This document shows positions 1 to 6,320 of a DNA stretch of 18,650 nucleotides, one piece after another. The notes beneath the pieces are model-generated. The model was not told the origin of the DNA. It was given only the letters and a program-made list of their open reading frames with translations, and searched no databases. Origin of the DNA: Ruminococcaceae bacterium UBA7030 (GTDB lineage Bacteria > Bacillota > Clostridia > Oscillospirales > Acutalibacteraceae). Position numbers and translations under genes: made by a program. Position 1 is the first letter of the stretch, and every line of letters starts with the position of its first letter. Location: NCBI GenBank assembly GCA_002494125.1, contig DLBD01000040.1:1-18650 (forward strand), written 5' to 3'.

Positions 1-931
1 TAAAACCTTCCAGGGCGTAACCGAGGATACGAAGGACGAAATTTACCTTCGCCCCGAAACCGCGCAGGGCATTTTTGTTAACTTTGCAAATATTCAAAGA
101 ACAACAAGAAAAAAAATTCCCTTCGGCGTTGCCCAGATAGGTAAATCCTTCAGAAACGAAATTACTCCCGGTAAGTTCATCTTCCGTGTGCGTGAATTTG
201 AACAGATGGAGCTTGAATTCTTCTGTGAGCCCGATACCGACCTTGAGTGGTTCGCTTACTGGAGAGGCTTCTGCCGCGACTGGCTTTACTCTCTCGGTAT
301 TAAAGAGGAAAACCTCAGACTCCGTGACCACGACCCCGAGGAGCTTTCCTTCTACTCAAAGGCAACTACCGACTTTGAATACCTCTTCCCGTTTGGCTGG
401 GGCGAGCTTTGGGGTATCGCAGACAGAACTGACTATGACCTTACCCAGCACATCAACACAAGCGGTAAAAATCTTGAATATTTCGACCAGACTACAAACG
501 AAAAATACATTCCATATGTTATCGAGCCTTCACTCGGTGTTGAGCGTCTTTTCCTCGCTCTTCTTTCCGAGGCTTATGACGAGGAGGTTATCGACGCTGA
601 AAAGAACGACACAAGAGTTGTTATGCATTTCAGCCCGGTAATTGCTCCTTTCAAGGCTGCTGTTCTTCCGCTTTCCAAAAAGCTTAACGAACAGGCTGAG
701 GAAGTGTTTGATATGCTTTCAAAGAAGTTCAACGTTGACTATGACGACGCAGGCTCAATCGGTAAAAGATATCGCCGTCAGGACGAAATCGGAACACCTT
801 ACTGCATCACCTACGACTTTGATTCCGTCGAGGACGGCTGCGTAACAGTACGTGACCGTGACACAATGGACCAGGTAAGAATCCCGATAAGCGAGCTCGA
901 CTCCTTCTTTGAGGAAAAGCTTGCATTTTAA
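1..931 (+). CDS. glyQS: Glycyl-tRNA synthetase, single-chain (dimeric) type; 5' end missing
   Basis: Class II aminoacyl-tRNA synthetase that charges tRNA-Gly with glycine in the cytoplasm. The reading frame is open from the window edge (first full codon at position 2), so the N-terminal part, including motif 1, lies outside. Visible are the RPETAQGIFVNF segment, motif 2 around FRNEITPGKFIFRVREFEQME, and motif 3 (EPSLGVERLFLALL). These are followed by the C-terminal anticodon-binding domain, which starts near PVIAPFKAAVLPL and includes the GKRYRRQDEIGTPYCI stretch. This is the eukaryote-like alpha-2 enzyme of many Gram-positives, not the alpha2-beta2 GlyQ/GlyS form. A GTG at 188 is internal, not the start, because homology is continuous across it. 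The stop TAA (929-931) is followed at once by a strong terminator. The product call is secure. Confidence 0.96.
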   Translation, partial: KTFQGVTEDTKDEIYLRPETAQGIFVNFANIQRTTRKKIPFGVAQIGKSFRNEITPGKFIFRVREFEQMELEFFCEPDTDLEWFAYWRGFCRDWLYSLGIKEENLRLRDHDPEELSFYSKATTDFEYLFPFGWGELWGIADRTDYDLTQHINTSGKNLEYFDQTTNEKYIPYVIEPSLGVERLFLALLSEAYDEEVIDAEKNDTRVVMHFSPVIAPFKAAVLPLSKKLNEQAEEVFDMLSKKFNVDYDDAGSIGKRYRRQDEIGTPYCITYDFDSVEDGCVTVRDRDTMDQVRIPISELDSFFEEKLAF

Positions 932-938
932 CAATAGT

Positions 939-970
939 AAAAGGCATTCTCAGTAGAGAATGCCTTTTTA
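939..970. terminator. Bidirectional intrinsic terminator shared by glyQS and the 143-aa gene
   Basis: A perfect 13-bp stem (arms 939-951 and 956-968, core AAGGCATTCTC/GAGAATGCCTT) encloses an AGTA loop. On the plus strand it is followed by a T-rich tract (965-976). On the minus strand the A-run at 939-942 also gives a short U tail. It lies 8 nt after the glyQS stop and 60 nt beyond the stop of the converging minus-strand gene, so it probably ends both transcripts. Confidence 0.88.
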
Positions 971-1027
971 TTATTTCTTGCCGTTGCTTATTCTTTAAGC
1001 TCGGCAAATTTTTTCTGCATTGTCGGA

Positions 1028-1459
1028 TTACCCTTTTCCCGTTTCAAGCTCAATAAAGTCACTGAGTTTTTGTATTGGCGGATATAAATTACATTCCTTT
1101 TCTTTTTGAGGATACATAATATAATCTATATCCCTGAATCCTTTACCGTCTTTTTCAATTAAACCGTTATCAATAAGAAATTGAAAAAGCCTTTTGTGAG
1201 CCGAAACATCACCGAAGCTGGTATAAAAGCATATTGTTAAGCTGCCATTATCAGAGCCGTTAAACAGCTCATATAAGCCTTCCGTGTGTTTACAGCAGCC
1301 GGTTATACCTTGCTCAATCGCAGCAGTGCAAAGCTCATCAAGTCTGCTTTCACTGAAGTTTTTAACCGGCACCACCCATTCGCCAATATTAATGTCTTCT
1401 GACTTGACCTTGTCTGAAACAAAATAGTTCCAGCCCGGAATATTAAATTTTATAATCAT
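1028..1459 (-). CDS. Unrecognised 143-aa cytoplasmic protein
   Basis: I do not recognise this family. The product has no signal peptide or membrane segment and reads as a compact globular protein. It has a hydrophobic/aromatic N-terminus (MIIKFNIPGWNYFV), a paired Cys motif (GITGCCKHTEG, near residue 55), a central region rich in aromatic and polar residues, and a charged C-terminus. Evidence that it is expressed: a good ribosome binding site (AAGGAG, about 7 nt before the ATG) and a promoter with a perfect TTGACA -35 box about 70-100 bp upstream. It is a single-gene unit converging on glyQS, and its 3' end reads into the shared terminator. No neighbour gives a functional hint. It could be a lineage-restricted accessory protein; I assign no function. 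Confidence 0.75.
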   Translation of the reverse strand: MIIKFNIPGWNYFVSDKVKSEDINIGEWVVPVKNFSESRLDELCTAAIEQGITGCCKHTEGLYELFNGSDNGSLTICFYTSFGDVSAHKRLFQFLIDNGLIEKDGKGFRDIDYIMYPQKEKECNLYPPIQKLSDFIELETGKG

Positions 1460-1531
1460 TATGATCTCCTTTTCTTTTGATAATATTTTTGTTTGAAAGA
1501 ATAACGAGATCTCATTGCCTCTTTCGCATTC

Positions 1532-1560
1532 ATCTTATAGCAAGTTCAAATCTTTGTCAA
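1532..1560 (-). promoter_or_regulatory. Promoter of the 143-aa gene
   Basis: On the minus strand a perfect -35 box TTGACA (1560-1555) is followed after 17 bp by TAAGAT (1537-1532, 4/6). A better -10 match, TATAAG (1539-1534), overlaps it but at a 15-bp spacing. Either gives a transcript start near 1525 and a leader of about 65 nt before the ATG at 1459. Confidence 0.6.
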
Positions 1561-1719
1561 GGCCTGTAAAATAGGCGTTTTTTCTTATTTTTAATCGTTA
1601 TTTACTTTGTAAAAAAGCACACTAAATTCTTTGAAAAAAACTTGAAAATTACACCTTGTGCATCGCCGATGAAATGGGGATTTTTTATAAACAAACTTTT
1701 ATCGAAGATAAAAAAATGA

Positions 1720-1748
1720 CTAAAAATGCGCAACAATTTTATTGCGCA
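1720..1748 (-). terminator. Orphan terminator-like hairpin on the minus strand
   Basis: Arms TGCGCAA (1727-1733) and TTGCGCA (1742-1748) form a 7-bp stem with an 8-nt loop. Read on the minus strand the stem is followed by TTTTTAGTCA and then a further run of T, as in an intrinsic terminator. No minus-strand gene lies upstream: the next gene, at 1931, points the other way. It may end an unannotated small RNA or a spurious antisense transcript, or be an incidental inverted repeat. Confidence 0.35.
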
Positions 1749-1774
1749 AATTTGAAAATATGTCACTTAACTAT

Positions 1775-1802
1775 TCGAAAAAAATTTTTTTATTTTTTTC
1801 GA
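1775..1802. repeat. AT-rich inverted repeat
   Basis: Arms of 10 bp (TCGAAAAAAA at 1775-1784, TTTTTTTCGA at 1793-1802) are separated by 8 nt of T-rich sequence. It could be a bent or curved DNA segment, a protein-binding palindrome upstream of the DUF975 promoter, or an AT slippage tract. It is directly visible; its role is unknown. Confidence 0.6.
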
Positions 1803-1810
1803 TTTGATAA

Positions 1811-1866
1811 TTAACACTTATAAACAGCAACGTAATGCGGTGTTAAGGTGTAAACAACAGTGTAAT
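1811..1866. promoter_or_regulatory. Cluster of GTGTTAA/GTGTAA motifs upstream of the DUF975 promoter
   Basis: TTAACAC (1811-1817) and GTGTTAA (1840-1846) form a 7-bp inverted repeat. Two related direct copies, GTGTAAA (1848-1854) and GTGTAAT (1860-1866), follow. The last copy ends 20 bp before the putative -35 box. The arrangement suits an operator or activator site, but I recognise no known regulator consensus and the motif is AT-rich enough to arise by chance. Confidence 0.3.
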
Positions 1867-1885
1867 TAATACAGTAAAAAGTATC

Positions 1886-1914
1886 TTTATATTTTGAAGA
1901 ACATATGATATACT
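1886..1914 (+). promoter_or_regulatory. Extended -10 promoter of the DUF975 gene
   Basis: TTTATA (1886-1891, weak -35) is followed after 17 bp by TATACT (1909-1914). The -10 box is preceded by TGA (1906-1908), giving the extended -10 element TGnTATACT. The predicted start near 1921 leaves only about 10 nt before the ATG at 1931, with a poor Shine-Dalgarno match (GGTGAT). Confidence 0.6.
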
Positions 1915-1930
1915 TAATCTTGGTGATATT

Positions 1931-2776
1931 ATGGATAACAATATAAACAGAAAGCTTGTTAAAGAGCAGGCGAGAAAGTATATTTCAAAAAAAGTTTTGC
2001 CGCTTTTTATAATCACTCTTGTGGTTTACCTGCTTGTAAGCGCAAGCACAATTTATTCGGGTATTAATGATATTGATGATTTAAGGTCGGGTGTAAGCAT
2101 TGCCGACTACTACGACTTTACCGGCCCCGACGGTGATATAGATGATTTTGAATCGCTTATACCAACACCCGGTAAGATTATTGCGGGCAGCGTATCAGGA
2201 CTTCTTGCGATAATGACAATCATCTTCTCCCCTCTTAACGTAACGCTTACCGCAATGTATGTAATGCTGATACGTCGTTCATATGATGAAGCGTTTGAGG
2301 TAAATAAGGAGATGGGAACAGTATTCAAAACAACCTTTAATTCTTCTTATTTCAGAAAACTGATTATCGTCTATCTGCGAGGTATTATTATGGGACTATT
2401 ATGCATACTGTTTATAGTTCCGGGTATTGTGTATAAATACAGCACCTACTTCTCGTATCAGCTTTTATGCGACTATCCGAGCCTTAAACCGAGCGAGGCG
2501 CTTGCTCTGTCAAAGAAGATTACCAAAGGAAACAGAACGGAGCTTTTTGTTATGAACTTAAGCTTTATCGGCTGGCTTCTTCTTGCCGTGCTTTCTTTCG
2601 GAATTATCGGCATTTACGTTACGCCTTACAAATGCACGGTTGACGCACTTTATTACGAAAATTTCCGTATTCGTGCAATTCAAGAAGGAAGAGTTACAAA
2701 ATTTGATTTTATGACCGCAAGCGAAAGATATGCGGCATTAGCGAACGAACAGCAGAATCAGACGTCTAATCAGTAA
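1931..2776 (+). CDS. DUF975 family integral membrane protein
   Basis: A 281-aa polytopic membrane protein of the DUF975 family, common in Firmicutes and of unknown biochemical role. Hydrophobic segments lie near residues 22-40, 85-113, 143-167 and 207-230. An acidic, Asp-rich extracytoplasmic stretch (about 44-76) follows the first helix. The family signature is clear in the second half: the IVPGIVYKYSTYFSYQLLCDYP segment, then PSEALALSKKITKGNRTELF and LSFIGWLLLAVLSFGIIGIYVTPY. The tail is hydrophilic and Gln/Asn-rich. The ATG at 1931 is chosen because it gives the expected charged N-terminus before helix 1; its ribosome binding site is weak. It is monocistronic, with a terminator about 80 nt beyond the stop. 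Neighbours give no functional hint. Confidence 0.85.
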   Translation: MDNNINRKLVKEQARKYISKKVLPLFIITLVVYLLVSASTIYSGINDIDDLRSGVSIADYYDFTGPDGDIDDFESLIPTPGKIIAGSVSGLLAIMTIIFSPLNVTLTAMYVMLIRRSYDEAFEVNKEMGTVFKTTFNSSYFRKLIIVYLRGIIMGLLCILFIVPGIVYKYSTYFSYQLLCDYPSLKPSEALALSKKITKGNRTELFVMNLSFIGWLLLAVLSFGIIGIYVTPYKCTVDALYYENFRIRAIQEGRVTKFDFMTASERYAALANEQQNQTSNQ

Positions 2777-2854
2777 TATATAATAAATTCAGTTTTCGTT
2801 TTTTACAAATAATATTCCCTATATTATTTAGAGTAGTTTTAATAAAAAATGTGA

Positions 2855-2885
2855 AAAAACGCTTGATTTACTATCAAGCGTTTTT
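2855..2885. terminator. Bidirectional terminator shared by the DUF975 and MATE genes
   Basis: A 13-bp stem, AAAAACGCTTGAT (2855-2867) with ATCAAGCGTTTTT (2873-2885), encloses a TTACT loop. T-runs occur on both strands. For the minus-strand MATE gene the rising arm lies inside the last codons, and the stop codon (2876-2874) falls in the stem. For the plus-strand gene it lies 79 nt after the stop. Confidence 0.87.
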
Positions 2886-4217
2886 GTTTATATAATGATA
2901 CTTTTTATTTTGAGTCAGTATAAAGAAAATACTTATCAAAAGCGAGCAAGCCTCCGCAAAACAGATTGACCACCAAATTCCGTCAACGCCGAAAAGCATC
3001 GGCAACAGAAAGACAGCAACAACCTGGAAAACAAGCGTTCTGAAAAAGGATATTGCCGCCGACACGGCGCCGTTATTGAGCGCAGTAAAGAAGGACGAAG
3101 CAAAGATATTAAAGCCGGCAATAAGATACGAAAGCGAATAAATACGAAAAGCATTTAGCGTAAGGCTCAAAAGCTCCTCGTCATAGCCTACGTATATCCC
3201 GACAAGCTTACCTGAAACGATATACGCAAAGCCAAAAAGTAAAAAAGCAAATGTTGAAATAAAAGCAATACTTTTTGAAAAAATGTTTTTAAGCTCTCTC
3301 TCGTTTTCAGCGCCGAAATTATAGCCTACAATCGGCGCAACGCCGACGGAGTAGCCGATAAATACAGAAAGAAATCCAAAATTCACATACATTATAAAAC
3401 CGTATGCAGAAACTCCGTTTTCACCTATATATCGCATAAGTTGGAAATTATAAAGCATATTGACAAGCGACATAGACGCCGTTGTCAGAAGCTCAGACGA
3501 GCCGTTTGTAAAGGTTTTAACAAGTGCTTTTATATCAAACTCCGGCTTTGTAAGCCGTAGCAGGCTCTTGTTTTTTGAGGCAAAATAGACAAGCGGTAAC
3601 AGTCCGCCGATAAATTCGCTTATCGCTGTGGCAGAGGCTGCGCCGACAACTCCCCATTTAAGCACGCCGACAAAAAGAAAGTCCAGCACCATATTATTAA
3701 CGCCTGCAAGAATTGTCACATAAAGCCCGAGCTGCGGTTTACCTGCTGTTACAAAAAAGCTTTGAAAAACATTTTGAAGCATAAATGCGAAAAGTGAAAT
3801 GAGTGATATTCTTCCATACAAAACGCAGTATGTAAGCATTGAATCATCAGCACCAAGCAGTATCGCAATTCGTTTGATAAAAATCTGCGAAACGACGGAT
3901 ATGATAATACCGAAGGCTATAACAAAATAAACAAGCATTGAAAAAATGCGGTTTGCTTTTTCATTGTCCTTTTCTCCAAGCGTTTTTGAAACTATTGCGC
4001 TACCGCCCTGTCCCACCATAAATCCGATTGTTGACACAAACATAATAAACGGCAGGATGAGGTTTACTGCAGCAAACGGTGTTTTACCCGCATAGTTTGA
4101 AACAAAAAAGCCGTCGACAACACCGTAAACTGAGGTGAACATCATCATAACTATTGACGGCAGTACAAAGCGTATTAACTTTTTAACTGTGAAATGGTCA
4201 GAAAGCTTTACTCTCAT
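2874..4217 (-). CDS. MATE family multidrug/metabolite efflux transporter
   Basis: A 447-aa inner-membrane antiporter of the MATE family, close to the MepA-like branch of Firmicutes; such proteins export cationic drugs or metabolites using Na+ or H+. The length and roughly twelve hydrophobic helices in two six-helix halves fit the family. Recognisable are the N-terminal helix segment (LIRFVLPSIVMMMFTSVYGVVDGFFVSNYAG), the FMVGQGGSAIVSKTLGEKD loop between helices 2 and 3, the mid-protein NMVLDFLFVGVLKWGVVGAA segment and the second-half IGYSVGVAPIVGYNFGAENEREL segment. Start: GGAG lies 6-7 nt before the ATG at 4217. It sits downstream of pckG, separated by a strong hairpin terminator. I see no clear promoter in the 33 bp between that hairpin and the ATG, so read-through or a weak TAATAA-type promoter must drive it. 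Substrate cannot be told. Confidence 0.92.
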   Translation of the reverse strand: MRVKLSDHFTVKKLIRFVLPSIVMMMFTSVYGVVDGFFVSNYAGKTPFAAVNLILPFIMFVSTIGFMVGQGGSAIVSKTLGEKDNEKANRIFSMLVYFVIAFGIIISVVSQIFIKRIAILLGADDSMLTYCVLYGRISLISLFAFMLQNVFQSFFVTAGKPQLGLYVTILAGVNNMVLDFLFVGVLKWGVVGAASATAISEFIGGLLPLVYFASKNKSLLRLTKPEFDIKALVKTFTNGSSELLTTASMSLVNMLYNFQLMRYIGENGVSAYGFIMYVNFGFLSVFIGYSVGVAPIVGYNFGAENERELKNIFSKSIAFISTFAFLLFGFAYIVSGKLVGIYVGYDEELLSLTLNAFRIYSLSYLIAGFNIFASSFFTALNNGAVSAAISFFRTLVFQVVAVFLLPMLFGVDGIWWSICFAEACSLLISIFFILTQNKKYHYINKNA

Positions 4218-4243
4218 AAAAACTCCGTAAATTATTATTACAA

Positions 4244-4279
4244 GAAAAATGCGCTCGGTAACTCACATTACCGAGCGCA
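4244..4279 (-). terminator. Intrinsic terminator of pckG
   Basis: A perfect 12-bp GC-rich stem, TGCGCTCGGTAA (4250-4261) with TTACCGAGCGCA (4268-4279), has a 6-nt loop. On the minus strand it is followed by TTTTTCTTG. It lies 57 nt beyond the pckG stop and just upstream of the MATE gene, so it separates the two. Confidence 0.9.
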
Positions 4280-4336
4280 CTCGACATCTTATCAATATTG
4301 CAGTTACGACTGCATATTCTCCGATGATCTATTTAA

Positions 4337-6118
4337 TTATTTTTCAAGGTCAGCTCTAACCTGTGCAAGCTTGCCTGCAAGCTCTTCAGGAAGCGTGTCG
4401 CCAAACTTAGCATAAAGCTCGTCAACACCCTTAAGCTCCTCTTCCCATGCAGCCTTGTCAACGTCAAGGATAGCGTCAAGCTGCTCTACAGTCATATCAA
4501 GGCCTTCAAGGTTGATGTCCTTAGCATAAGGAATATAACCGATTGCAGTATCCTGTGCGTCAACCTTGCCTTCGCAACGGTCAATAATCCAATCGAGTAC
4601 ACGAAGGTTATCGCCGAAACCTGGCCAGAGGAAGTTACCCTCGTCGTCCTTACGGAACCAGTTAACGTTGAAAATCTTTGGAGCCTTTTCAGGATCAAGA
4701 GTTTCACCGATTTCAATCCAATGCTTCCAGTAGTCACCCATATTGTAACCGCAGAAAGGAAGCATAGCCATCGGGTCACGACGAACGACACCTACTGCAC
4801 CTGTTGCAGCGGCAGTTGTTTCAGAGCCCATAATTGAGCCAACGAATACGCCGTGATTCCAGTCCTTTGACTGATATACAAGCGGAGTAAGCTTTGCTCT
4901 TCTTCCGCCGAATACAATAGCAGAAATCGGAACGCCGTCCGGATTTTCAAATTCAGGTGAAAGGCAAGGACAGTTAACTGCAGGAGCAGTAAATCTTGAG
5001 TTTGGATGTGCGCCCTTTGACTCGTCAACAGCGCCGTTCCAAGGATTGCCCTTCCAATCGATTGCGTTTGTAGGAGGATTCTTGTCAAGTCCTTCCCACC
5101 AAACTGTGTTGTTATCAAGGTTGTGGCAAACGTTTGTGAAGATTGTGCCCTTCTTTGTAGCAGCAAGTGCATTCGGATTTGACTTTTCGTTGGTACCGGG
5201 TGCTACGCCGAAGAAACCGTTTTCAGGGTTGATAGCATAAAGTCTTCCGTCGGGACCTTTTCTGATCCATGAAATATCATCGCCTACGCACTCAACCTTG
5301 TAGCCCTTACGAAGATATCCCTCAGGCGGAATAAGCATTGCAAGGTTCGTCTTACCGCAAGCTGACGGGAAAGCAGCACAGATGTACTTTGTTTCCTCGC
5401 CCGGCTTTGTTAAACCGAGGATGAGCATATGCTCTGCCTGCCAGCCTTCGTTCTTACCAAGATATGATGCAATACGAAGAGCAAAACACTTCTTACCAAG
5501 AAGTACGTTACCGCCGTATGCTGAGTTAACTGATACAATTGAGTTCTCTTCAGGGAACTGAACAATCCATCTCTTTTCAGGGTCAACGTCGCACTTGCAG
5601 TGCATACCGCGTACCCAGTCATCAGAATCGCCAAGACAATCAAGTACAGCCTTGCCTACTCTTGTCATAATGTTCATATTAAGAACAACATAGATTGAGT
5701 CTGTAATTTCAATACCGATCTTTGAGAACTTTGAACCTACAGGTCCCATTGAATAAGGGATGATATACATAGTTCTTCCCTCATATGAGCCTGCTGCGAT
5801 TTCGTCGAGCATTTTATGACACTCAGCAGGGTCCATCCAGTGGTTAGTAGGACCGGCATCCTTTTCAAGAGTTGTACAGATAAGTGTTCTGTCCTCAACA
5901 CGAGCAACGTCGTTTTCAGCTGTTCTGTGGAGATAGCAGTCAGGAAGAAGCTCGTCGTTAAGCTTTACCATTTCGCCTGTTTTAACTGCTTCAGCCTTAA
6001 GAGCATCAATCTGCTCCTTTGAGCCGTCAATCCAAACAATCTCAGCAGGCTTTAAGAAAGCAACTTTTTCGTCAAGCCACGCAAGGAGTGAAGGATTTTT
6101 TGTCAAATTAGTATCCAT
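4337..6118 (-). CDS. pckG: Phosphoenolpyruvate carboxykinase (GTP)
   Basis: Cytosolic enzyme interconverting oxaloacetate + GTP and phosphoenolpyruvate + CO2 + GDP (EC 4.1.1.32), either for gluconeogenesis or, in anaerobes, for CO2-fixing oxaloacetate formation. The 593-aa length fits the GTP family (about 600) and is longer than ATP-type PckA. Motifs: SMGPVGSKFSKIGIEITDS (near 123-141), YGGNVLLGKKCFALRIAS (201-218, with the metal-binding Lys), AEHMLILG (His230), and the nucleotide P-loop AAFPSACGKTNLAM (248-261) with the reactive Cys254. These are followed by CVGDDISWI (metal-binding Asp), a NPNALAATKKGTIFTN block and GFGDNLRVLDWI near the C-terminus. The start at 6118 has an AGGAGG site 8 nt upstream. 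It is transcribed alone from a near-consensus promoter and ends at the 4250-4279 terminator. Confidence 0.97.
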   Translation of the reverse strand: MDTNLTKNPSLLAWLDEKVAFLKPAEIVWIDGSKEQIDALKAEAVKTGEMVKLNDELLPDCYLHRTAENDVARVEDRTLICTTLEKDAGPTNHWMDPAECHKMLDEIAAGSYEGRTMYIIPYSMGPVGSKFSKIGIEITDSIYVVLNMNIMTRVGKAVLDCLGDSDDWVRGMHCKCDVDPEKRWIVQFPEENSIVSVNSAYGGNVLLGKKCFALRIASYLGKNEGWQAEHMLILGLTKPGEETKYICAAFPSACGKTNLAMLIPPEGYLRKGYKVECVGDDISWIRKGPDGRLYAINPENGFFGVAPGTNEKSNPNALAATKKGTIFTNVCHNLDNNTVWWEGLDKNPPTNAIDWKGNPWNGAVDESKGAHPNSRFTAPAVNCPCLSPEFENPDGVPISAIVFGGRRAKLTPLVYQSKDWNHGVFVGSIMGSETTAAATGAVGVVRRDPMAMLPFCGYNMGDYWKHWIEIGETLDPEKAPKIFNVNWFRKDDEGNFLWPGFGDNLRVLDWIIDRCEGKVDAQDTAIGYIPYAKDINLEGLDMTVEQLDAILDVDKAAWEEELKGVDELYAKFGDTLPEELAGKLAQVRADLEK

Positions 6119-6169
6119 TAATATATCCTCCTATGAATATGGTTTTATAGATTATTTCTATATGGTAAG

Positions 6170-6198
6170 ATTATAATTTATATAAAAAGAAAATTCAA
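6170..6198 (-). promoter_or_regulatory. Promoter of pckG
   Basis: On the minus strand TTGAAT (6198-6193) and TATAAT (6175-6170) are separated by exactly 17 bp. The predicted start near 6163 gives a leader of about 45 nt ending in AGGAGG. A 5-bp-arm inverted repeat (TATAG/CTATA, 6146-6162) sits right at the start site. Three copies of ATATAAAAA (6180, 6205 and 6234) lie in and upstream of the promoter, resembling an A-tract UP-like region. Confidence 0.75.
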
Positions 6199-6281
6199 TA
6201 AAATATATAAAAATTCATTAAAATGTAACATTCATATAAAAATGAAGCTTAATTTTTGTGAAAAATTTATCAATCAAATTT

Positions 6282-6299
6282 ACAGATAAAAAAATCTGT
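6282..6299 (-). terminator. Weak hairpin downstream of tsaD
   Basis: Arms ACAGAT and ATCTGT (6 bp) flank a run of six A (T on the minus strand) 22 nt beyond the tsaD stop. No clean T-run follows the stem on the minus strand, so it is at best a weak terminator or a 3'-end stabilising hairpin for the polA-rimI-tsaD transcript. It is the only candidate end signal before the pckG promoter. Confidence 0.3.
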
Positions 6300-6320
6300 C
6301 TATTTTATTTAAGTCGTGCG

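Larger units (their letters stand above)
1460..1930. other. 471-bp AT-rich intergenic region between divergent genes
   Basis: The longest gap in the window. Its left part holds the promoter and leader of the 143-aa gene (minus strand). Its right part holds an extended -10 promoter for the DUF975 gene. In between are a terminator-like hairpin facing left (1727-1748), a 10-bp-arm AT palindrome (1775-1802) and a cluster of GTGTTAA/GTGTAA motifs (1811-1866). A short GCCT/AGGC hairpin followed by a T-run occurs on the plus strand near 1562-1582 but is weak. I see no convincing gene, tRNA or known riboswitch here. A small RNA on the minus strand is possible but unproven. Confidence 0.7.

Noticed and set aside
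186..641. 151-codon overlapping frame within glyQS
   Set aside because: Out-of-frame shadow of a clear aminoacyl-tRNA synthetase; Ser/Thr-rich composition typical of a shifted frame.
978..1010. A 10-codon minus-strand frame (MQKKFAELKE) between the glyQS terminator and the 143-aa gene
   Set aside because: Too short, no ribosome binding site, overlaps nothing conserved that I can identify.
1562..1582. GCCT/AGGC hairpin with following T-run on the plus strand as a terminator
   Set aside because: Only 4 bp of stem, no plus-strand gene upstream that lacks a terminator, and it overlaps the minus-strand promoter region.
1716..1814. A 32-codon plus-strand open frame (MTKNAQQFYCANLK...) across the intergenic inverted repeats
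   Set aside because: No ribosome binding site, composition set by the A/T-runs of the palindromes (KKFFYFFRF), and no recognisable similarity; most likely chance.
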